Shown piece by piece: positions 50,473-64,000 of a stretch of 64,000 nucleotides of DNA (positions within the stretch are counted from its first letter, which is position 1; every line of letters begins with the position of its first letter). Position numbers and translations under genes: made by a program. Below the pieces are notes generated by a model. The model ran no database searches. It saw nothing but the letters and a program-made list of their open reading frames with translations, and had not been told where the DNA came from. This DNA is from Azohydromonas lata NBRC 102462. GTDB taxonomy: Bacteria; Pseudomonadota; Gammaproteobacteria; Burkholderiales; Burkholderiaceae_C. The stretch is from positions 32,845 to 96,844 of the forward strand of contig NZ_BCTC01000010.1 of assembly GCF_001571085.1 (NCBI RefSeq), given 5' to 3'.

Positions 50473-51249
50473 TTACTTCACCAGCCGGTTCAGCCGCTCC
50501 GCGTCGAAGCTCTCGGTCGTGTGCGCATCCGCCGGCAGCTCCTCCGCCGGCAGCTCCCGCGCGCGCGCAGAGAGCTTTTCAATCGCCTGCCACAGCAGCG
50601 CGATCTGGTGCTCGTGGCTGGAGGCGTTGTCGATCAGCCCCTTCATGGCCTGCGCCACCGGGTCGTCGCCCTGCGTGACGCCGTAGGCCGAGAAGCCCAT
50701 GCGGGCGGCGGCGGCCTCGCGCACGGCCTCGGCATCGGCCTGAATCACCCGCGCCGGGTTGCCCACCGCGGTCGCCCCCGGCGGCACGGGCTTCACCACC
50801 ACGGCGCCGGAGCCGATGCGCGCCCCCGCCCCCACCGTGAAGCCGCCCAGCACCTGCGAGTTGGCGCCCACGATCACGCCCGCCTCCAGCGTCGGGTGGC
50901 GCTTGGCGCCGCGCGTGAGCGAGGTACCGCCCAGCGTCACGCCCTGGTAGATGGTGCAGCCGTCGCCGATCTCGGCCGTCTCGCCGATCACGACGCCCAT
51001 GCCGTGGTCGATGAACACCCGGCGGCCGATCTTGGCGCCGGGGTGGATCTCGATGCCGGTGAAGAAGCGCCCCAGGTGCGAGATGAAGCGGCCCAGCCAG
51101 CGCAGCTCCCGCTGCCAGCACCAGTGCGAGGCTTGGTGAAAGATCAGCGCATGCACGCCCGGATAACAGGTGAGCACCTCCCAGTTGGAGCGCGCGGCCG
51201 GGTCGCGCTCGCGGATGCAGGAGATGGTTTCACGCAATCGGCTGAACAT
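50473..51249 (-). CDS. cysE: Serine O-acetyltransferase
   Basis: A 258-residue enzyme that makes O-acetylserine for cysteine synthesis. The N-terminal helical part ([19 protein letters not shown]) and the left-handed beta-helix of hexapeptide repeats ([38 protein letters not shown]) are typical, including the catalytic DHGMG His. A C-terminal extension of about 70 residues follows the core. Confidence 0.94.
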   Translation of the reverse strand: MFSRLRETISCIRERDPAARSNWEVLTCYPGVHALIFHQASHWCWQRELRWLGRFISHLGRFFTGIEIHPGAKIGRRVFIDHGMGVVIGETAEIGDGCTIYQGVTLGGTSLTRGAKRHPTLEAGVIVGANSQVLGGFTVGAGARIGSGAVVVKPVPPGATAVGNPARVIQADAEAVREAAAARMGFSAYGVTQGDDPVAQAMKGLIDNASSHEHQIALLWQAIEKLSARARELPAEELPADAHTTESFDAERLNRLVK

Positions 51250-51350
51250 GGTCTTGATTTCCCGGACAAGGGTTCAGAAGTGTAGGCAACCCGGGCGAAC
51301 CCTGTTGCGGGAACGGCGGCACGAAAACTGCAGATAAGTGCCGCTTCGTT

Positions 51351-52187
51351 TCAGCGCTTGGGCCCGCGCGCGGCGCGCTGCACGGCGCGCGCCATGCCGC
51401 GCAGGATGTGGATTTCCTCCGCCGTCGGCTGCGCGCGGTTGATGAGCTGCTGCAGCCGCGGCAGCAGCTTTTTCGGCGCGGCCGGGTCCAGGAAGCCGAT
51501 CTCCACCAGCATCTCGCGCCAGTGCTCCAGCGCGCCCTGCACGGCCACGCCGTCGGCCAGCTGCGCGTCCGGCACGCGCGGCACCACGCCGAAGCCGCCC
51601 AGCGCCTGGCGCCAGTCGTAGGCCACGAGCTGCACGGCCTGCGAGAGGTTGAGCGAGCCGTAGTCGGGGTGTGTGGGCACGGAGAGGCAGGCGTGGCAGC
51701 GGTACACGTCCTCGTTGCTCATGCCGTAGCGCTCGCTGCCGAAGACGAAGGCCACGCGGTGCGGCCCGGCGGCCAGGCGCGGCAGCAGCTCGCGCGGGGC
51801 GAAGGTGGGCGGGCCGAAGTCGCGCGGCGTCATGGCCGTGGCGCAGGCGTAGGAGATGCCTTCGAGCGCCGCGGGCAGCGAGTCCACGATGCGCGCGCGC
51901 GCCAGGATGTCGGCCGCGCCGCTGGCCAGGGCCACCGTCTCCTCGCGGCACAGCACGTCCGCGAAGCGCGGCTGCACGAGCACCAGGTCGCTGAAACCCA
52001 TCACCTTCATGGCGCGCGCCGCCGCGCCCACGTTGCCCGGATGGCTGGTGTTGAGCAGGACGAAGCGCGTGCCTTCGCCAGTGGCGGCCTGCGGCGTGGC
52101 GGGCGTCACGCCCGGGGCGGTTTCCGTGCCGGGTTGGGCGGCACCCGCATTGGGCGTGGGGCTTGCTGGCACTTCTGAGGCGGGCAT
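51351..52187 (-). CDS. trmJ: tRNA (cytidine/uridine-2'-O-)-methyltransferase TrmJ
   Basis: A 278-residue SPOUT methyltransferase that methylates position 32 of several tRNAs. An Ala/Pro-rich lead of about 35 residues precedes the fold. SAM knot motifs are [40 protein letters not shown] and [20 protein letters not shown]-terminal helical domain ([26 protein letters not shown]) is present. ATG 52187 is chosen over an upstream TTG. It is divergent from suhB. Confidence 0.93.
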   Translation of the reverse strand: MPASEVPASPTPNAGAAQPGTETAPGVTPATPQAATGEGTRFVLLNTSHPGNVGAAARAMKVMGFSDLVLVQPRFADVLCREETVALASGAADILARARIVDSLPAALEGISYACATAMTPRDFGPPTFAPRELLPRLAAGPHRVAFVFGSERYGMSNEDVYRCHACLSVPTHPDYGSLNLSQAVQLVAYDWRQALGGFGVVPRVPDAQLADGVAVQGALEHWREMLVEIGFLDPAAPKKLLPRLQQLINRAQPTAEEIHILRGMARAVQRAARGPKR

Positions 52188-52324
52188 CGGCTTTAGAATC
52201 AAGGGTTTTGCGCAGCACGAATTGTCGCTGCACGCTCTTTCCTCATCGCCGCCGCAGTGTCCCTAAGCGCCCCCACGCAGCCTTGCGCGCGCGCATCAAC
52301 CGTCTTACCCCTCAAGGTCCGCCC

Positions 52325-53347
52325 ATGTCCCAAGCGCTTCATCCCATGCTCAACATCGCCATCAAGGCGGCTCGCGCGGCGGGGGCGATCATCAACCGGG
52401 CCTCGCTGGACCTGGACATCCTGCGCATCAACACCAAGGGCCCCAACGACTTCGTGAGCGAAGTGGACCAGGCGGCCGAGCAAGTGATCATCGAGACGCT
52501 GCTGCAGGCCTACCCCGGCCACGGCATCCTGGCCGAGGAGTCCGGCCGCGAGCATGGCGCGCGCAACAGCGAGTACGTCTGGATCATCGACCCGCTGGAC
52601 GGCACCACCAACTTCATCCACGGCTTCCCGGTCTACGCCGTCTCCATCGCGCTGGCGCACCGCGGCGTGGTGCAGCAGGCCGTGGTGTACGACCCCTCGC
52701 GCAACGACCTGTTCTACGCCACGCGCGGCCGCGGCGCCTTCTTGAATGACCGCCGCCTGCGCGTGTCCAAGCGCACCCGCCTGCAGGACGCGCTCATCGG
52801 CACCGGCTTCCCCTTCCGCCGCGGCGACAACTTCAAGCGCTACATGAAGATGTTCGAGGAGGTCATGCAGCAGTGCGCCGGCCTGCGCCGCCCCGGCGCC
52901 GCCGCCCTGGACCTGTGCTACGTGGCCGCGGGCTACTACGACGGTTTCTTCGAGACGGGCCTGAACCCCTGGGACATCGCCGCGGGCTCGCTCATCATCA
53001 CCGAGGCCGGCGGCCTGATCGGCAACTTCACCGGCGAGAGCGACTACCTCTACCAGCGCGAAGTCGTGGCCGGCAGCCCGCGCATCTACGGCCAGCTGGT
53101 GCAGATCCTCTCGCCCTACAGCCGCGTCATCAAGGCCGACGAGGCCGAGGGCGCCGCCGCGGAAGCCGGTGCGCAGGCCACGCCGGAGCAGGCCCTGGCC
53201 GACAGCCTCAAGGCCGAGGCGCCCGCCGAAGCGCCCGCGCCCAAGAAGGGCCCGGTGCGCATCCGCAAGGGCGAGGCCGCCGCGCCCAGCACGGGCACGG
53301 ACACCGTGAACCAGCCCACGCCGCCCGCCGAAGACGCCCCCTTCTGA
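52325..53347 (+). CDS. suhB: Inositol monophosphatase family protein (SuhB)
   Basis: A 340-residue lithium-sensitive phosphatase fold, also known to act in rRNA antitermination in E. coli. It has [14 protein letters not shown], the metal-binding [25 protein letters not shown] and the C-terminal [15 protein letters not shown]. The core ends near residue 265 and a Pro/Ala/Glu-rich tail of about 75 residues follows, longer than E. coli SuhB (267). trmJ and suhB are divergent. Confidence 0.94.
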   Translation: MSQALHPMLNIAIKAARAAGAIINRASLDLDILRINTKGPNDFVSEVDQAAEQVIIETLLQAYPGHGILAEESGREHGARNSEYVWIIDPLDGTTNFIHGFPVYAVSIALAHRGVVQQAVVYDPSRNDLFYATRGRGAFLNDRRLRVSKRTRLQDALIGTGFPFRRGDNFKRYMKMFEEVMQQCAGLRRPGAAALDLCYVAAGYYDGFFETGLNPWDIAAGSLIITEAGGLIGNFTGESDYLYQREVVAGSPRIYGQLVQILSPYSRVIKADEAEGAAAEAGAQATPEQALADSLKAEAPAEAPAPKKGPVRIRKGEAAAPSTGTDTVNQPTPPAEDAPF

Positions 53348-53374
53348 CCTGAAAGCCGAAAGCGCCCCGCCCCC

Positions 53375-55966
53375 ATGGCCCTGGACGAGAAAGCCCTCGC
53401 CGCGCACACGCCGGTGATGCAGCAGTACCTGCGCATCAAGGCGGACTTCCCCGACGCCCTCGTGCTCTTTCGCATGGGGGATTTCTACGAGGTGTTCTTC
53501 GACGACGCCCGCCGCGCCAACCGGCTGCTGGACGTCACGCTGACCACGCGCGGCCAGAGTGCCGGCGAGCCCGTGCTCATGGCCGGCGTGCCCGTGCACG
53601 CGCTGGAGAGCTACCTGGGCAAGCTCATCCGCCTGGGCGAGGCCGTGGCCATCGCCGAGCAGGTGGGCGACGTCAACGCCAAGGGCCCGGTGGAGCGCAA
53701 GGTGGTGCGCGTGGTCACGCCCGGCACCATCACCGACACCGAGCTGCTCAACGAGCGCCAGGACACGCTGCTGCTGGCCGCGCACAACAAGGGCAAGGTC
53801 TGGGGCCTGGCCTGGCTGAGCCTGTCCACCGCGCAACTGGGCATGACGGAGTGCAGCGAGCGCGAGCTGCCGGCCTGGCTGGCCCGCCTGGCGCCGGCCG
53901 AGATCCTGCACGGCGAGACGGGCGAGCCCTCTCCCGTGCTGGCCGCGGCTTGCGCCGCCCTCACCCGGCGCCCGGCCTGGCAGTTCGACGGCCCCGGCGG
54001 CCAGCGCAAGCTGTGCGCGCAGCTCCAGGTGGCCAGCCTGCAGGCCTTCAAGGCCCAGGACTTGAGCGTCGGCCACGCCGCCGCCTGCGCGCTGCTGGCC
54101 TACGCCGAGCACACGCAGGGCCAGGCGCTGTCGCACGTGGCCACGCTGCGCGTGGAGCGCGCCGACGAGCTGCTGGACCTGCCCCCGGCCACGCAGCGCA
54201 ACCTGGAGCTGACGCAGACGCTGCGCGGCGACAGCGGCCCCACCCTGCTGTCGCTGCTGGACGGCTGCCGCAGCGGCATGGGCAGCCGGCTGCTGCGCCA
54301 GTGGCTCACGCAGCCCCCGCGCGCCCGCGACGCGGCCAAGAAGCGCCACGAGGCCATAGGCCAGTTCCACCAGCAGGGCTTCGAGCCGCTGCGCGAGCAA
54401 CTGCGCCAGATCAGCGACGTGGAGCGCATCGCCTCGCGCATCGCGCTGCGCCAGGTGCGCCCGCGCGAGCTGGCGGGCCTGCGCGAGACGCTGCTGACGC
54501 TGCCCGCGCTGGAAGCCACCGTGCCCGAAGGCGCGCCGCTGCTGCTCATGCTCAAGGCCGCGCTGTTGCCCCCGCCGGAGATCGGCCAGCTGCTGCAGCG
54601 CACGCTGCTGGCCGAGCCCGCGGCGCTGCTGCGCGACGGCGGCGTGATCGCCCCCGGGCTGGATGCCGACCTCGACGAGCTGCGCGGCATCAACGAGCAC
54701 TGCGACGCCTACCTGCTCGCGCTGGAGACCCGCGAGCGCGAGCGCACGGGCATCTCCAACCTGCGCGTGCAGTACAACAAGGTCCACGGCTTCTACATCG
54801 AGGTCACCACCGGCCAGCTCGGCCGCGTGCCCGACGACTACCGCCGCCGCCAGACCCTCAAGAACGCCGAGCGTTTCATTACGCCGGAGCTCAAGGCCTT
54901 CGAGGACAAGGCGCTGTCGGCGCAGGAGCGCGCGCTGGCGCGGGAAAAGTGGCTCTATGAACAGCTGCTGGACCAGTTGCAGCCGCACCTTCCGGTGCTG
55001 CTGGAGCTGGCGCGGGCGCTGGCCGCGCTGGACGTGCTGTCCACGCTGGCCGAGCGCGCGGCCACGCTCGACTGGTGCCGGCCGCAGTTCGTCCCGCAGC
55101 CCTGCATAGACATCGAGGCCGGCCGCCACCCGGTGGTGGAGTCGCGCCTGGCCGAGACCGGCGGCGCCGCCTTCATCGCCAACCACTGCCGGCTGGACGC
55201 GCGCACGCGCATGCTCGTGATCACCGGCCCCAACATGGGCGGCAAGAGCACCTACATGCGCCAGGTGGCGCTCATCGCCCTCATGGCCGCCATGGGCAGC
55301 TACGTGCCGGCCAAGAGCTGCCGCCTGGGGCCCATGGACGCCATCCACACGCGCATCGGCGCGGCCGACGACCTGGCCAACGCGCAGTCCACCTTCATGC
55401 TGGAGATGACGGAGGCGGCGGCCATCGTCCACAGCGCCACCGAGCACAGCCTGGTGCTCATGGACGAGATCGGCCGCGGCACCTCCACCTTCGACGGCCT
55501 GGCCCTGGCCGGCGCCATCGCCAGCCACCTGCACGACCGCAACCGCGCCTTCACGCTGTTCGCCACGCACTACTTCGAGCTGACGGCCTTCCCGCAGAAG
55601 CACCCGCAGGCCATCAACGTGCACGTGAGCGCGGTGGAAAGCGGCGCGCACGACATCGTTTTCCTGCACGAGATACAGAGCGGCCCGGCGAGCCGCAGCT
55701 ACGGCGTGCAGGTGGCGCGGCTGGCAGGCATGCCGGCCTCGCTCATCCGCCAGGCCCGCGCGACGCTGGAGGCGCTGGAAGCGCAGCAGCGCCAGGGCGA
55801 GCAGCAGGTGGACCTTTTTGCCGCGCCGCCCGCGGCCCCCGAGCAGGTGTGCGAGCCCTCGGCGCTGGAGGAGGCGCTGGCGGGCATCAACCCTGACACC
55901 CTCACACCACGCGAGGCGTTGGACGCGCTCTACCGCCTGAAAAATCTCATAGCGGAGGCGACATGA
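53375..55966 (+). CDS. mutS: DNA mismatch repair protein MutS
   Basis: An 863-residue mismatch sensor ATPase. The N-terminal mismatch-binding FYE is in [13 protein letters not shown], and the connector and lever domains follow. Walker A is [21 protein letters not shown], Walker B is [22 protein letters not shown], and the signature segment is [11 protein letters not shown]. The C-terminal region carries the tetramerisation tail. Its stop overlaps the next gene start by an ATGA. Confidence 0.97.
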   Translation: MALDEKALAAHTPVMQQYLRIKADFPDALVLFRMGDFYEVFFDDARRANRLLDVTLTTRGQSAGEPVLMAGVPVHALESYLGKLIRLGEAVAIAEQVGDVNAKGPVERKVVRVVTPGTITDTELLNERQDTLLLAAHNKGKVWGLAWLSLSTAQLGMTECSERELPAWLARLAPAEILHGETGEPSPVLAAACAALTRRPAWQFDGPGGQRKLCAQLQVASLQAFKAQDLSVGHAAACALLAYAEHTQGQALSHVATLRVERADELLDLPPATQRNLELTQTLRGDSGPTLLSLLDGCRSGMGSRLLRQWLTQPPRARDAAKKRHEAIGQFHQQGFEPLREQLRQISDVERIASRIALRQVRPRELAGLRETLLTLPALEATVPEGAPLLLMLKAALLPPPEIGQLLQRTLLAEPAALLRDGGVIAPGLDADLDELRGINEHCDAYLLALETRERERTGISNLRVQYNKVHGFYIEVTTGQLGRVPDDYRRRQTLKNAERFITPELKAFEDKALSAQERALAREKWLYEQLLDQLQPHLPVLLELARALAALDVLSTLAERAATLDWCRPQFVPQPCIDIEAGRHPVVESRLAETGGAAFIANHCRLDARTRMLVITGPNMGGKSTYMRQVALIALMAAMGSYVPAKSCRLGPMDAIHTRIGAADDLANAQSTFMLEMTEAAAIVHSATEHSLVLMDEIGRGTSTFDGLALAGAIASHLHDRNRAFTLFATHYFELTAFPQKHPQAINVHVSAVESGAHDIVFLHEIQSGPASRSYGVQVARLAGMPASLIRQARATLEALEAQQRQGEQQVDLFAAPPAAPEQVCEPSALEEALAGINPDTLTPREALDALYRLKNLIAEAT

Positions 55967-56792
55967 CCTACTGCATCGGCATCCGGCTCGACGCCGGCCT
56001 CGTTTTCCTCTCCGACTCGCGCACCAACGCGGGCATGGACCAGATCAGCACCTTCCGCAAGATGATGGTGTATGAGCGCCCCGGCGACCGCTTCATGGCG
56101 CTGCTGTCCGCGGGCAACCTGAGCATCTCGCAGTCGGTGCGCGAGCTGCTGCAGGTCGAGCGCATAGAGGGCGCGCCGGGCGAGCCGCCCATCACCATCT
56201 GGAACGCGCGCAGCATGTTCGACGCCGTGCGCGTGCTCAGCGCCTCGGTGCGCCGCGTCTACGAGCAGGACGGCCACGCGCTCAAGCGCCACGGCATCGA
56301 CTTCAACACCGCGCTGATCTTCGGCGGCCAGATCGGCCGCGAGCCCATGCGCATGTTCCTCGTCTACTCCGAGGGCAACTTCATCGAGGCCACGCGCGAG
56401 ACACCCTACTTCCAGATCGGCGAGAGCAAGTACGGCAAGCCCGTGCTGGACCGCCTCATCAACCCGCGCACCTCGCTGGACGTGGCCGCCAAGTGCGCGC
56501 TGGTGAGCATGGACTCCACGCTCAAGTCCAACCTCTCCGTGGGCCTGCCGCTGGACCTGCTGGTCTACCGCGCCGGCGAGCTGCGCGCGGACAGCATGAT
56601 CTGCATCGACGAGTTCAACCCCTACTTCCAGATGGTGCGCAGCACCTGGGGGCAGCGGCTGCGCGAGGTGTTCGACGCCATGGACAACCCGCGCTGGGAC
56701 GGCGGCGACAGCGCCCACCCGCTGCTGGCGAGCTCCGAGCGCTTCGAGCCGCTGACCAAGATCGTCAGCCCCGACACGCGGCTGGCCGCGGG

Positions 56793-56796
<4 letters not shown>
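55963..56796 (+). CDS. Anbu-type proteasome-like peptidase
   Basis: A 277-residue Ntn-hydrolase of the Anbu (ancestral beta subunit) family. The sequence [20 protein letters not shown] gives Thr2 as the N-terminal nucleophile after Met removal. D18 (SDSRTNAG) and K33 (FRKMMVY) match proteasomal D17 and K33. Anbu forms open helical or ring assemblies of uncertain activity. The gene usually sits with transglutaminase-like and ATP-grasp genes; here it is coupled instead to mutS upstream and a hydrolase downstream by ATGA overlaps. The C-terminal 30 residues extend past the usual core. Confidence 0.88.
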
Positions 56797-59394
<2,598 letters not shown>

Positions 59395-59405
59395 AGGAGA
59401 CCCGC

Positions 59406-60263
59406 ATGAAGCTGTGCGGATTCGACGTCGGACTCGACAAGCCCTTCTTCCTCATCGCCGGCCCCTGCGTGGTCGAGAGCGAGGCGCTGCAGCTTGAGGT
59501 GGCCGGCCGGCTGCAGGAGATGACCCGCGAGCTGGGCATCCCCTTCATCTTCAAGAGCAGCTACGACAAGGCCAACCGCTCCAGCGGGACGAGCTTCCGC
59601 GGCCCCGGCATGGACAAGGGCCTGGAGATCCTGGCCTCGGTGCGCAAGCAACTGAACGTGCCCGTGCTCACCGACGTGCATGCGCAAGCCGAGGTCGAGC
59701 GCGTGGCCGCCGTGGTGGACGTGCTGCAAACCCCCGCCTTCCTCTGCCGCCAGACCGATTTCATCCGCGCCGTGGCCCAATCGGGCAAGCCGGTGAACAT
59801 CAAGAAGGGGCAGTTCCTGGCACCGCACGACATGAAGAACGTCATCGACAAGGCCCGCGCCGCCGCGCGCGAAAAGGGCCTGGCCGACGACGTGTTCATG
59901 GCCTGCGAGCGCGGCGTGAGCTTCGGCTACAACAACCTCGTCTCGGACATGCGGTCGCTGGCGATCATGCGCGAGACGGGCGCGCCGGTCGTGTTCGACG
60001 CCACGCACTCCGTGCAACTGCCCGGCGGCCAGGGCACCAGCTCCGGCGGCCAGCGCGAGTTCGTCCCGGTGCTGGCCCGCGCGGCCGTGGCCGTGGGCGT
60101 GGCGGGCCTCTTCATGGAGACCCACCCCGACCCGGCCAAGGCCCTGTCCGACGGGCCCAACGCCGTGCCCCTGAAGCACATGCGTGCGTTGCTGGAGCAA
60201 CTGCTGGCGCTGGACCGCGTCATCAAGGCCCAGCCCCTGCTGGAAAACGACTTCAGCTGCTGA
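59406..60263 (+). CDS. kdsA: 2-dehydro-3-deoxyphosphooctonate aldolase (KDO-8-P synthase)
   Basis: A 285-residue enzyme condensing arabinose 5-phosphate and phosphoenolpyruvate in KDO and lipid A core synthesis. Motifs are [52 protein letters not shown] and [21 protein letters not shown] precedes the ATG 11 bases after pyrG. pyrG-kdsA-eno order is widespread in proteobacteria. Confidence 0.97.
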   Translation: MKLCGFDVGLDKPFFLIAGPCVVESEALQLEVAGRLQEMTRELGIPFIFKSSYDKANRSSGTSFRGPGMDKGLEILASVRKQLNVPVLTDVHAQAEVERVAAVVDVLQTPAFLCRQTDFIRAVAQSGKPVNIKKGQFLAPHDMKNVIDKARAAAREKGLADDVFMACERGVSFGYNNLVSDMRSLAIMRETGAPVVFDATHSVQLPGGQGTSSGGQREFVPVLARAAVAVGVAGLFMETHPDPAKALSDGPNAVPLKHMRALLEQLLALDRVIKAQPLLENDFSC

Positions 60264-60303
60264 GCCCGCTGCAGTCCAGATAGTAGAGAACAGACCAGTC
60301 CCG

Positions 60304-60594
60304 ATGAGCGCCTACATCATTGCCGACGTACAGATCACCGACGCCGAGAAAATGGCCCGCTACCGCGAGTGGAGCACCCGCGCGATGCAGGAGCATGGCG
60401 CGCAGGTGCTGGTGCGCGGCGGCGCCATCGAGGTGCTGGAAGGGCCCTGGTCGCCGGAGCGCATCGTGGTGCTGCGCTTCGACGATGCCGACAAGGCCCG
60501 CGCCTACTACAACAGCCAGACCTACACCCATGCACGCAGCCTGCGCGAAGGCGCGGGCGTGATGCGCATGATCCTGGTCGAAGGCGTCGCCTGA
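60304..60594 (+). CDS. DUF1330 family protein
   Basis: A 96-residue protein with a dimeric ferredoxin-like (alpha+beta barrel) fold of unknown function. It begins MSAYIIADVQITDAEKMARY and carries GGAIEVLEGPWSPERIVVLRF followed by ADKARAYYNSQTY. The gene often sits between kdsA and eno in Comamonadaceae-like genomes. Confidence 0.9.
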   Translation: MSAYIIADVQITDAEKMARYREWSTRAMQEHGAQVLVRGGAIEVLEGPWSPERIVVLRFDDADKARAYYNSQTYTHARSLREGAGVMRMILVEGVA

Positions 60595-60697
60595 CACGGC
60601 GCGTCCTCGGCTTCAAGCCCGCGCCGTCAACGCAACGTCGCGGCGGGCACGCAAGCCGTGCCCCATTTCCTACTAGCAACCCTACCGGAGAGATTGA

Positions 60698-61987
<1,290 letters not shown>

Positions 61988-62060
61988 AGAAGGCCAGGGC
62001 ACGCCATGAACCCCTTGCTCCGCCGCGCGGCGGGCATCCGCTGAACACCGGGAGGGCCGT

Positions 62061-62339
62061 ATGCGACTGGTGACCCTCGTGCTGCTGGCCCTGCTGGGCC
62101 TGGTGCACTACGAGCTGTGGTCGAGCAAGGGAGGCGTGCACAACGTGCGCACGCTGCGTGCGCAACTGAACACGCAGCTCGAAACCAACGCGCAGGCGCG
62201 CCAGGTCAACGAGCGCATGGCCACCGAGGTGGCCGACCTGCGCGACGGGCTGGAGATGGTCGAGGAGCGTGCCCGCGGCGAGCTGGGCATGCTCAAGGCC
62301 GACGAAATCCTGGTGCAGCTCAACCCCATGCGCCACTGA
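62061..62339 (+). CDS. ftsB: Cell division protein FtsB
   Basis: A 92-residue bitopic divisome protein. A single N-terminal membrane helix (LVTLVLLALLGLVHYELW) is followed by a coiled coil (VRTLRAQLNTQLETNAQARQ, NERMATEVADLRDG) and the FtsQ-contacting end ARGELGMLKADEILVQL. The eno-ftsB pair is conserved in proteobacteria. Confidence 0.94.
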   Translation: MRLVTLVLLALLGLVHYELWSSKGGVHNVRTLRAQLNTQLETNAQARQVNERMATEVADLRDGLEMVEERARGELGMLKADEILVQLNPMRH

Positions 62340-62364
62340 GCGCGCGGGGCGAGCGGCAATCAAG

Positions 62365-62994
62365 ATGCAGTGGCTGCAGGCGGCGGCGTTCACGCTGTGG
62401 GGCGCCGCGGTGAGCCGCGCGGAGGTGATCGCCTTCGCGCTGGCGCTGTGGATGGTGTTTTGCAACCTGCGCGTCAACCCGCTGGGCTGGCCGCTGGCCA
62501 TGGCCAGCAGCGCGCTCTATGCGCTGCTGTTCGCCGACAGCCGCCTCTACGGCGAGGCGCTGCTTCAACTCGTCTTCATCGCCGCCGCCGGCTGGGGCTG
62601 GTGGCAGTGGCTGCGCGGCACGCAATCCGACGGCCACGCGCTGCAGGTGCGCCACCTGAGCCGCCGCGGCCTGGCGCTGCTGCTGGGCGCCACGCTCACG
62701 GCCTGGCCGCTGGCGGGCTGGCTGCTCGCGCGCACGACCGATTCCGACGTGCCCTGGGCCGACGCCTTCACCACCGTGGCCAGCTTGGCGGGCCAATGGC
62801 TGTTGGGCCGCAAGTACGTGCAGAACTGGCCCACCTGGCTGCTGGTCAACGTGGCCAGCGTCGCCTTGTTCGCCTTCAAGGGGCTGTGGCTGACCGTCGT
62901 GCTCTACGCCGTGTTCGCCGTGCTCTCGGCCGTGGGCTGGCTGCGCTGGGCGCGCATGGCGCGCAGTCCGCAGGGTTTGGCTACGGCCGCATGA
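62365..62994 (+). CDS. pnuC: Nicotinamide riboside transporter PnuC
   Basis: A 209-residue inner-membrane protein with about seven helices. PnuC family positions include the WxxxR/WxWW region AAAGWGWWQWLRGT and WLLGRKYVQNWPTWLLVN, where W and N contact the riboside. It starts 25 bases after ftsB. A kinase for the imported substrate follows 31 bases later. Confidence 0.93.
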   Translation: MQWLQAAAFTLWGAAVSRAEVIAFALALWMVFCNLRVNPLGWPLAMASSALYALLFADSRLYGEALLQLVFIAAAGWGWWQWLRGTQSDGHALQVRHLSRRGLALLLGATLTAWPLAGWLLARTTDSDVPWADAFTTVASLAGQWLLGRKYVQNWPTWLLVNVASVALFAFKGLWLTVVLYAVFAVLSAVGWLRWARMARSPQGLATAA

Positions 62995-63025
62995 CCGGCA
63001 CCGACGCGCGTCCAAGCGCTCTTCC

Positions 63026-63712
63026 ATGTCCGACACCCTCCCCGTCATCGCCGTCATAGGCGCCGAAAGCACCGGCAAGACCGTGCTGGCGCAGGTGCTG
63101 GCCGCGCGCCTGGCGCAGGACACGGGCCTGTCGGTGGCCTGGGTGTCGGAGGAACTGCGCGAGTGGTGCGAGCGCGAAGGCCGCACGCCGCGCCCCGAGG
63201 AGCAATTCGGCATCGCCCAGGCCCAGCAGCGCCGCCTGGAGGCGGCCGCCGCCGCGCACGACCTCGTGGTGGCCGACACCACGCCGCTGATGACGGCCGT
63301 CTACAGCGAATACCTCTTCAACGACCGCTCGCTGCACGCCATGGCGGCCGATTTCCAAAGCCGCTGCGCCGCCACGCTGTTGATGGCCCTTGATCTGCCC
63401 TGGATCGCCGACGGCCACCAGCGCGACGGCGCCCACGTGCGCGCGCCGGTGGACCGCTTGGTGCGCGGCCTGCTGCTGGCCAACGGCCTGTCCTGGTCCG
63501 TGGTGCATGGCGAGGGCGCGCAGCGGCTGGAAAACGCGCTGGACGCCCTGTCGCCTTGGCTGCGCACCCTGCCCGCGCCGCGCGCGGGCCTGTTCACGCG
63601 CCTGAGCGAGCGCGAAGCCGCGCAACCTGCCTGGCGCTGGCTGTGCGAGGACTGCGACGACCCGCAGTGCGAGCACCTGCTGCGCGCCGGCAAGGTCCGG
63701 TTGCCGCGCTGA
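63026..63712 (+). CDS. NadR-like ATP-binding protein (ribosylnicotinamide kinase type)
   Basis: A 228-residue P-loop protein resembling the C-terminal kinase domain of NadR. The P-loop is GAESTGKT (12-19). VVADTTPLMTAVYSEYLF and LDLPWIADGHQRD follow; the family's DTT and WxxDG segments bind the riboside and ATP. NadR's NMN adenylyltransferase part is absent. A C-terminal cysteine cluster (CEDCDDPQCEHLL) is unusual and could bind a metal. Next to pnuC it would phosphorylate incoming nicotinamide riboside. Confidence 0.85.
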   Translation: MSDTLPVIAVIGAESTGKTVLAQVLAARLAQDTGLSVAWVSEELREWCEREGRTPRPEEQFGIAQAQQRRLEAAAAAHDLVVADTTPLMTAVYSEYLFNDRSLHAMAADFQSRCAATLLMALDLPWIADGHQRDGAHVRAPVDRLVRGLLLANGLSWSVVHGEGAQRLENALDALSPWLRTLPAPRAGLFTRLSEREAAQPAWRWLCEDCDDPQCEHLLRAGKVRLPR

Positions 63713-64000
63713 AACGCCTGAGCGCGCGGCGACGCCGCCATCCCTGTATCAGGGTGTTAGCCCCAATGCGCGGGGATGCGCCGCGCCCCACCATGGGCTC
63801 CAGCGCACCCGCCACAACCCAGCAGTCGCATCACCACCCAACACCGGCCGGGTGCCGTCCAGCGACGGGGAGGCGGCATGACAGGCCAACGGCGGCAGTG
63901 GGCGACCAGACGCGTCGCCGAAGCGGGTGCCATCCAACGCAGGTTTGACGACGCGCGGCGCCCATGAGCGCCCTGCCCCGGCCCCGCCTGCACGTTGTGG
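63713..64000. other. No convincing gene up to the right edge
   Basis: This 288-base stretch holds a CCCTG-TAT-CAGGG inverted repeat near 63743-63755 and two similar pieces, gtgccgtccagcgacgg (about 63851) and gtgccatccaacgcagg (about 63928). On the minus strand an open frame from the right edge to 63749 reads LDGTRFGDASGRPL and again SLDGTRPVLGG. It could be the C-terminal end of a gene beyond the window or chance. No function is assigned. Confidence 0.3.

Noticed and set aside
52199..55669. A 1156-codon open frame antisense to suhB and mutS
   Set aside because: High-GC shadow of real genes; its composition is His/Gly/Ala/Arg-rich and no family is recognisable.
63749..64000. Partial gene on the minus strand entering from the right edge
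   Set aside because: About 83 open codons with no start in the window and no recognisable family; GC-rich open frames of this size occur by chance.

Overview
The window is a high-GC, gene-dense chromosomal segment from a betaproteobacterium, most likely order Burkholderiales, family Comamonadaceae. The evidence is gene order and protein character: rpsO-pnp-tpiA-secG-tRNA-Leu-nuoA, iscRSUA-hscBA-fdx, zapA followed by 6S RNA, an intracellular polyhydroxyalkanoate depolymerase, a LivKHMGF transporter, and pyrG-kdsA-eno-ftsB. I see no insertion sequence, prophage, CRISPR array or integron. Almost everything is chromosomal housekeeping plus one accessory theme, nitrate assimilation.

Layout. 1-5.9 kb (minus strand): rpsO, pnp, a quinone oxidoreductase, tpiA, secG, tRNA-Leu(GAG) and the start of nuoA. 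5.9-8.2 kb: an aminotransferase and tsaD. 8.2-12.3 kb (plus): a NasT-type ANTAR regulator and the nrtABC nitrate transporter. 12.4-17.9 kb (minus): the complete isc operon with an IscR site at its promoter. 18.2-20.4 kb: uvrB. 20.6-25.6 kb (plus): an aspartate-type aminotransferase, a PHA depolymerase, an RnfB-like ferredoxin, nth, a ZapB-like protein, zapA and 6S RNA. 25.7-29.0 kb: a TauE/SafE permease, a degenerate GGDEF protein and an ANTAR protein fused to PilJ/NarX-type sensor segments. 29.1-40.3 kb: an MFS nitrate transporter, a PP2C-kinase fusion, nirB, nirD, nasA, ybiB and a frameshifted cobA. 40.3-43 kb: a flavoprotein, rpsU, yqeY and a DUF442 protein. 43-47.6 kb (minus): livFGMHK. 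47.8-64 kb: pmbA, yjgA, mog, cysE, trmJ, suhB, mutS, an Anbu-type peptidase, a hydrolase, pyrG, kdsA, a DUF1330 protein, eno, ftsB, pnuC and a NadR-like kinase.

The most interesting logic is in nitrate assimilation. Two uptake systems, the NrtABC ABC transporter and an MFS carrier, are each preceded by a sigma-54 promoter. In both cases the predicted transcript begins almost exactly at the first of two RNA hairpins that have six-base loops with A at position 1 and G at position 4, the signature of ANTAR antitermination targets. Each leader also has a downstream terminator-like hairpin. Two ANTAR proteins are encoded: a NasT with an intact receiver Asp next to nrtA, and an ANTAR protein with a degenerate receiver and C-terminal nitrate-sensor-like segments, divergent from the MFS gene. 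No NasS is present. The MFS leader also holds a 17-codon reading frame with a good ribosome binding site just before the transporter start. NirBD and NasA complete nitrate to ammonium, and the siroheme gene cobA carries a one-base G-run frameshift.

Functions are assigned by reading motifs and family resemblance. No database search was possible.
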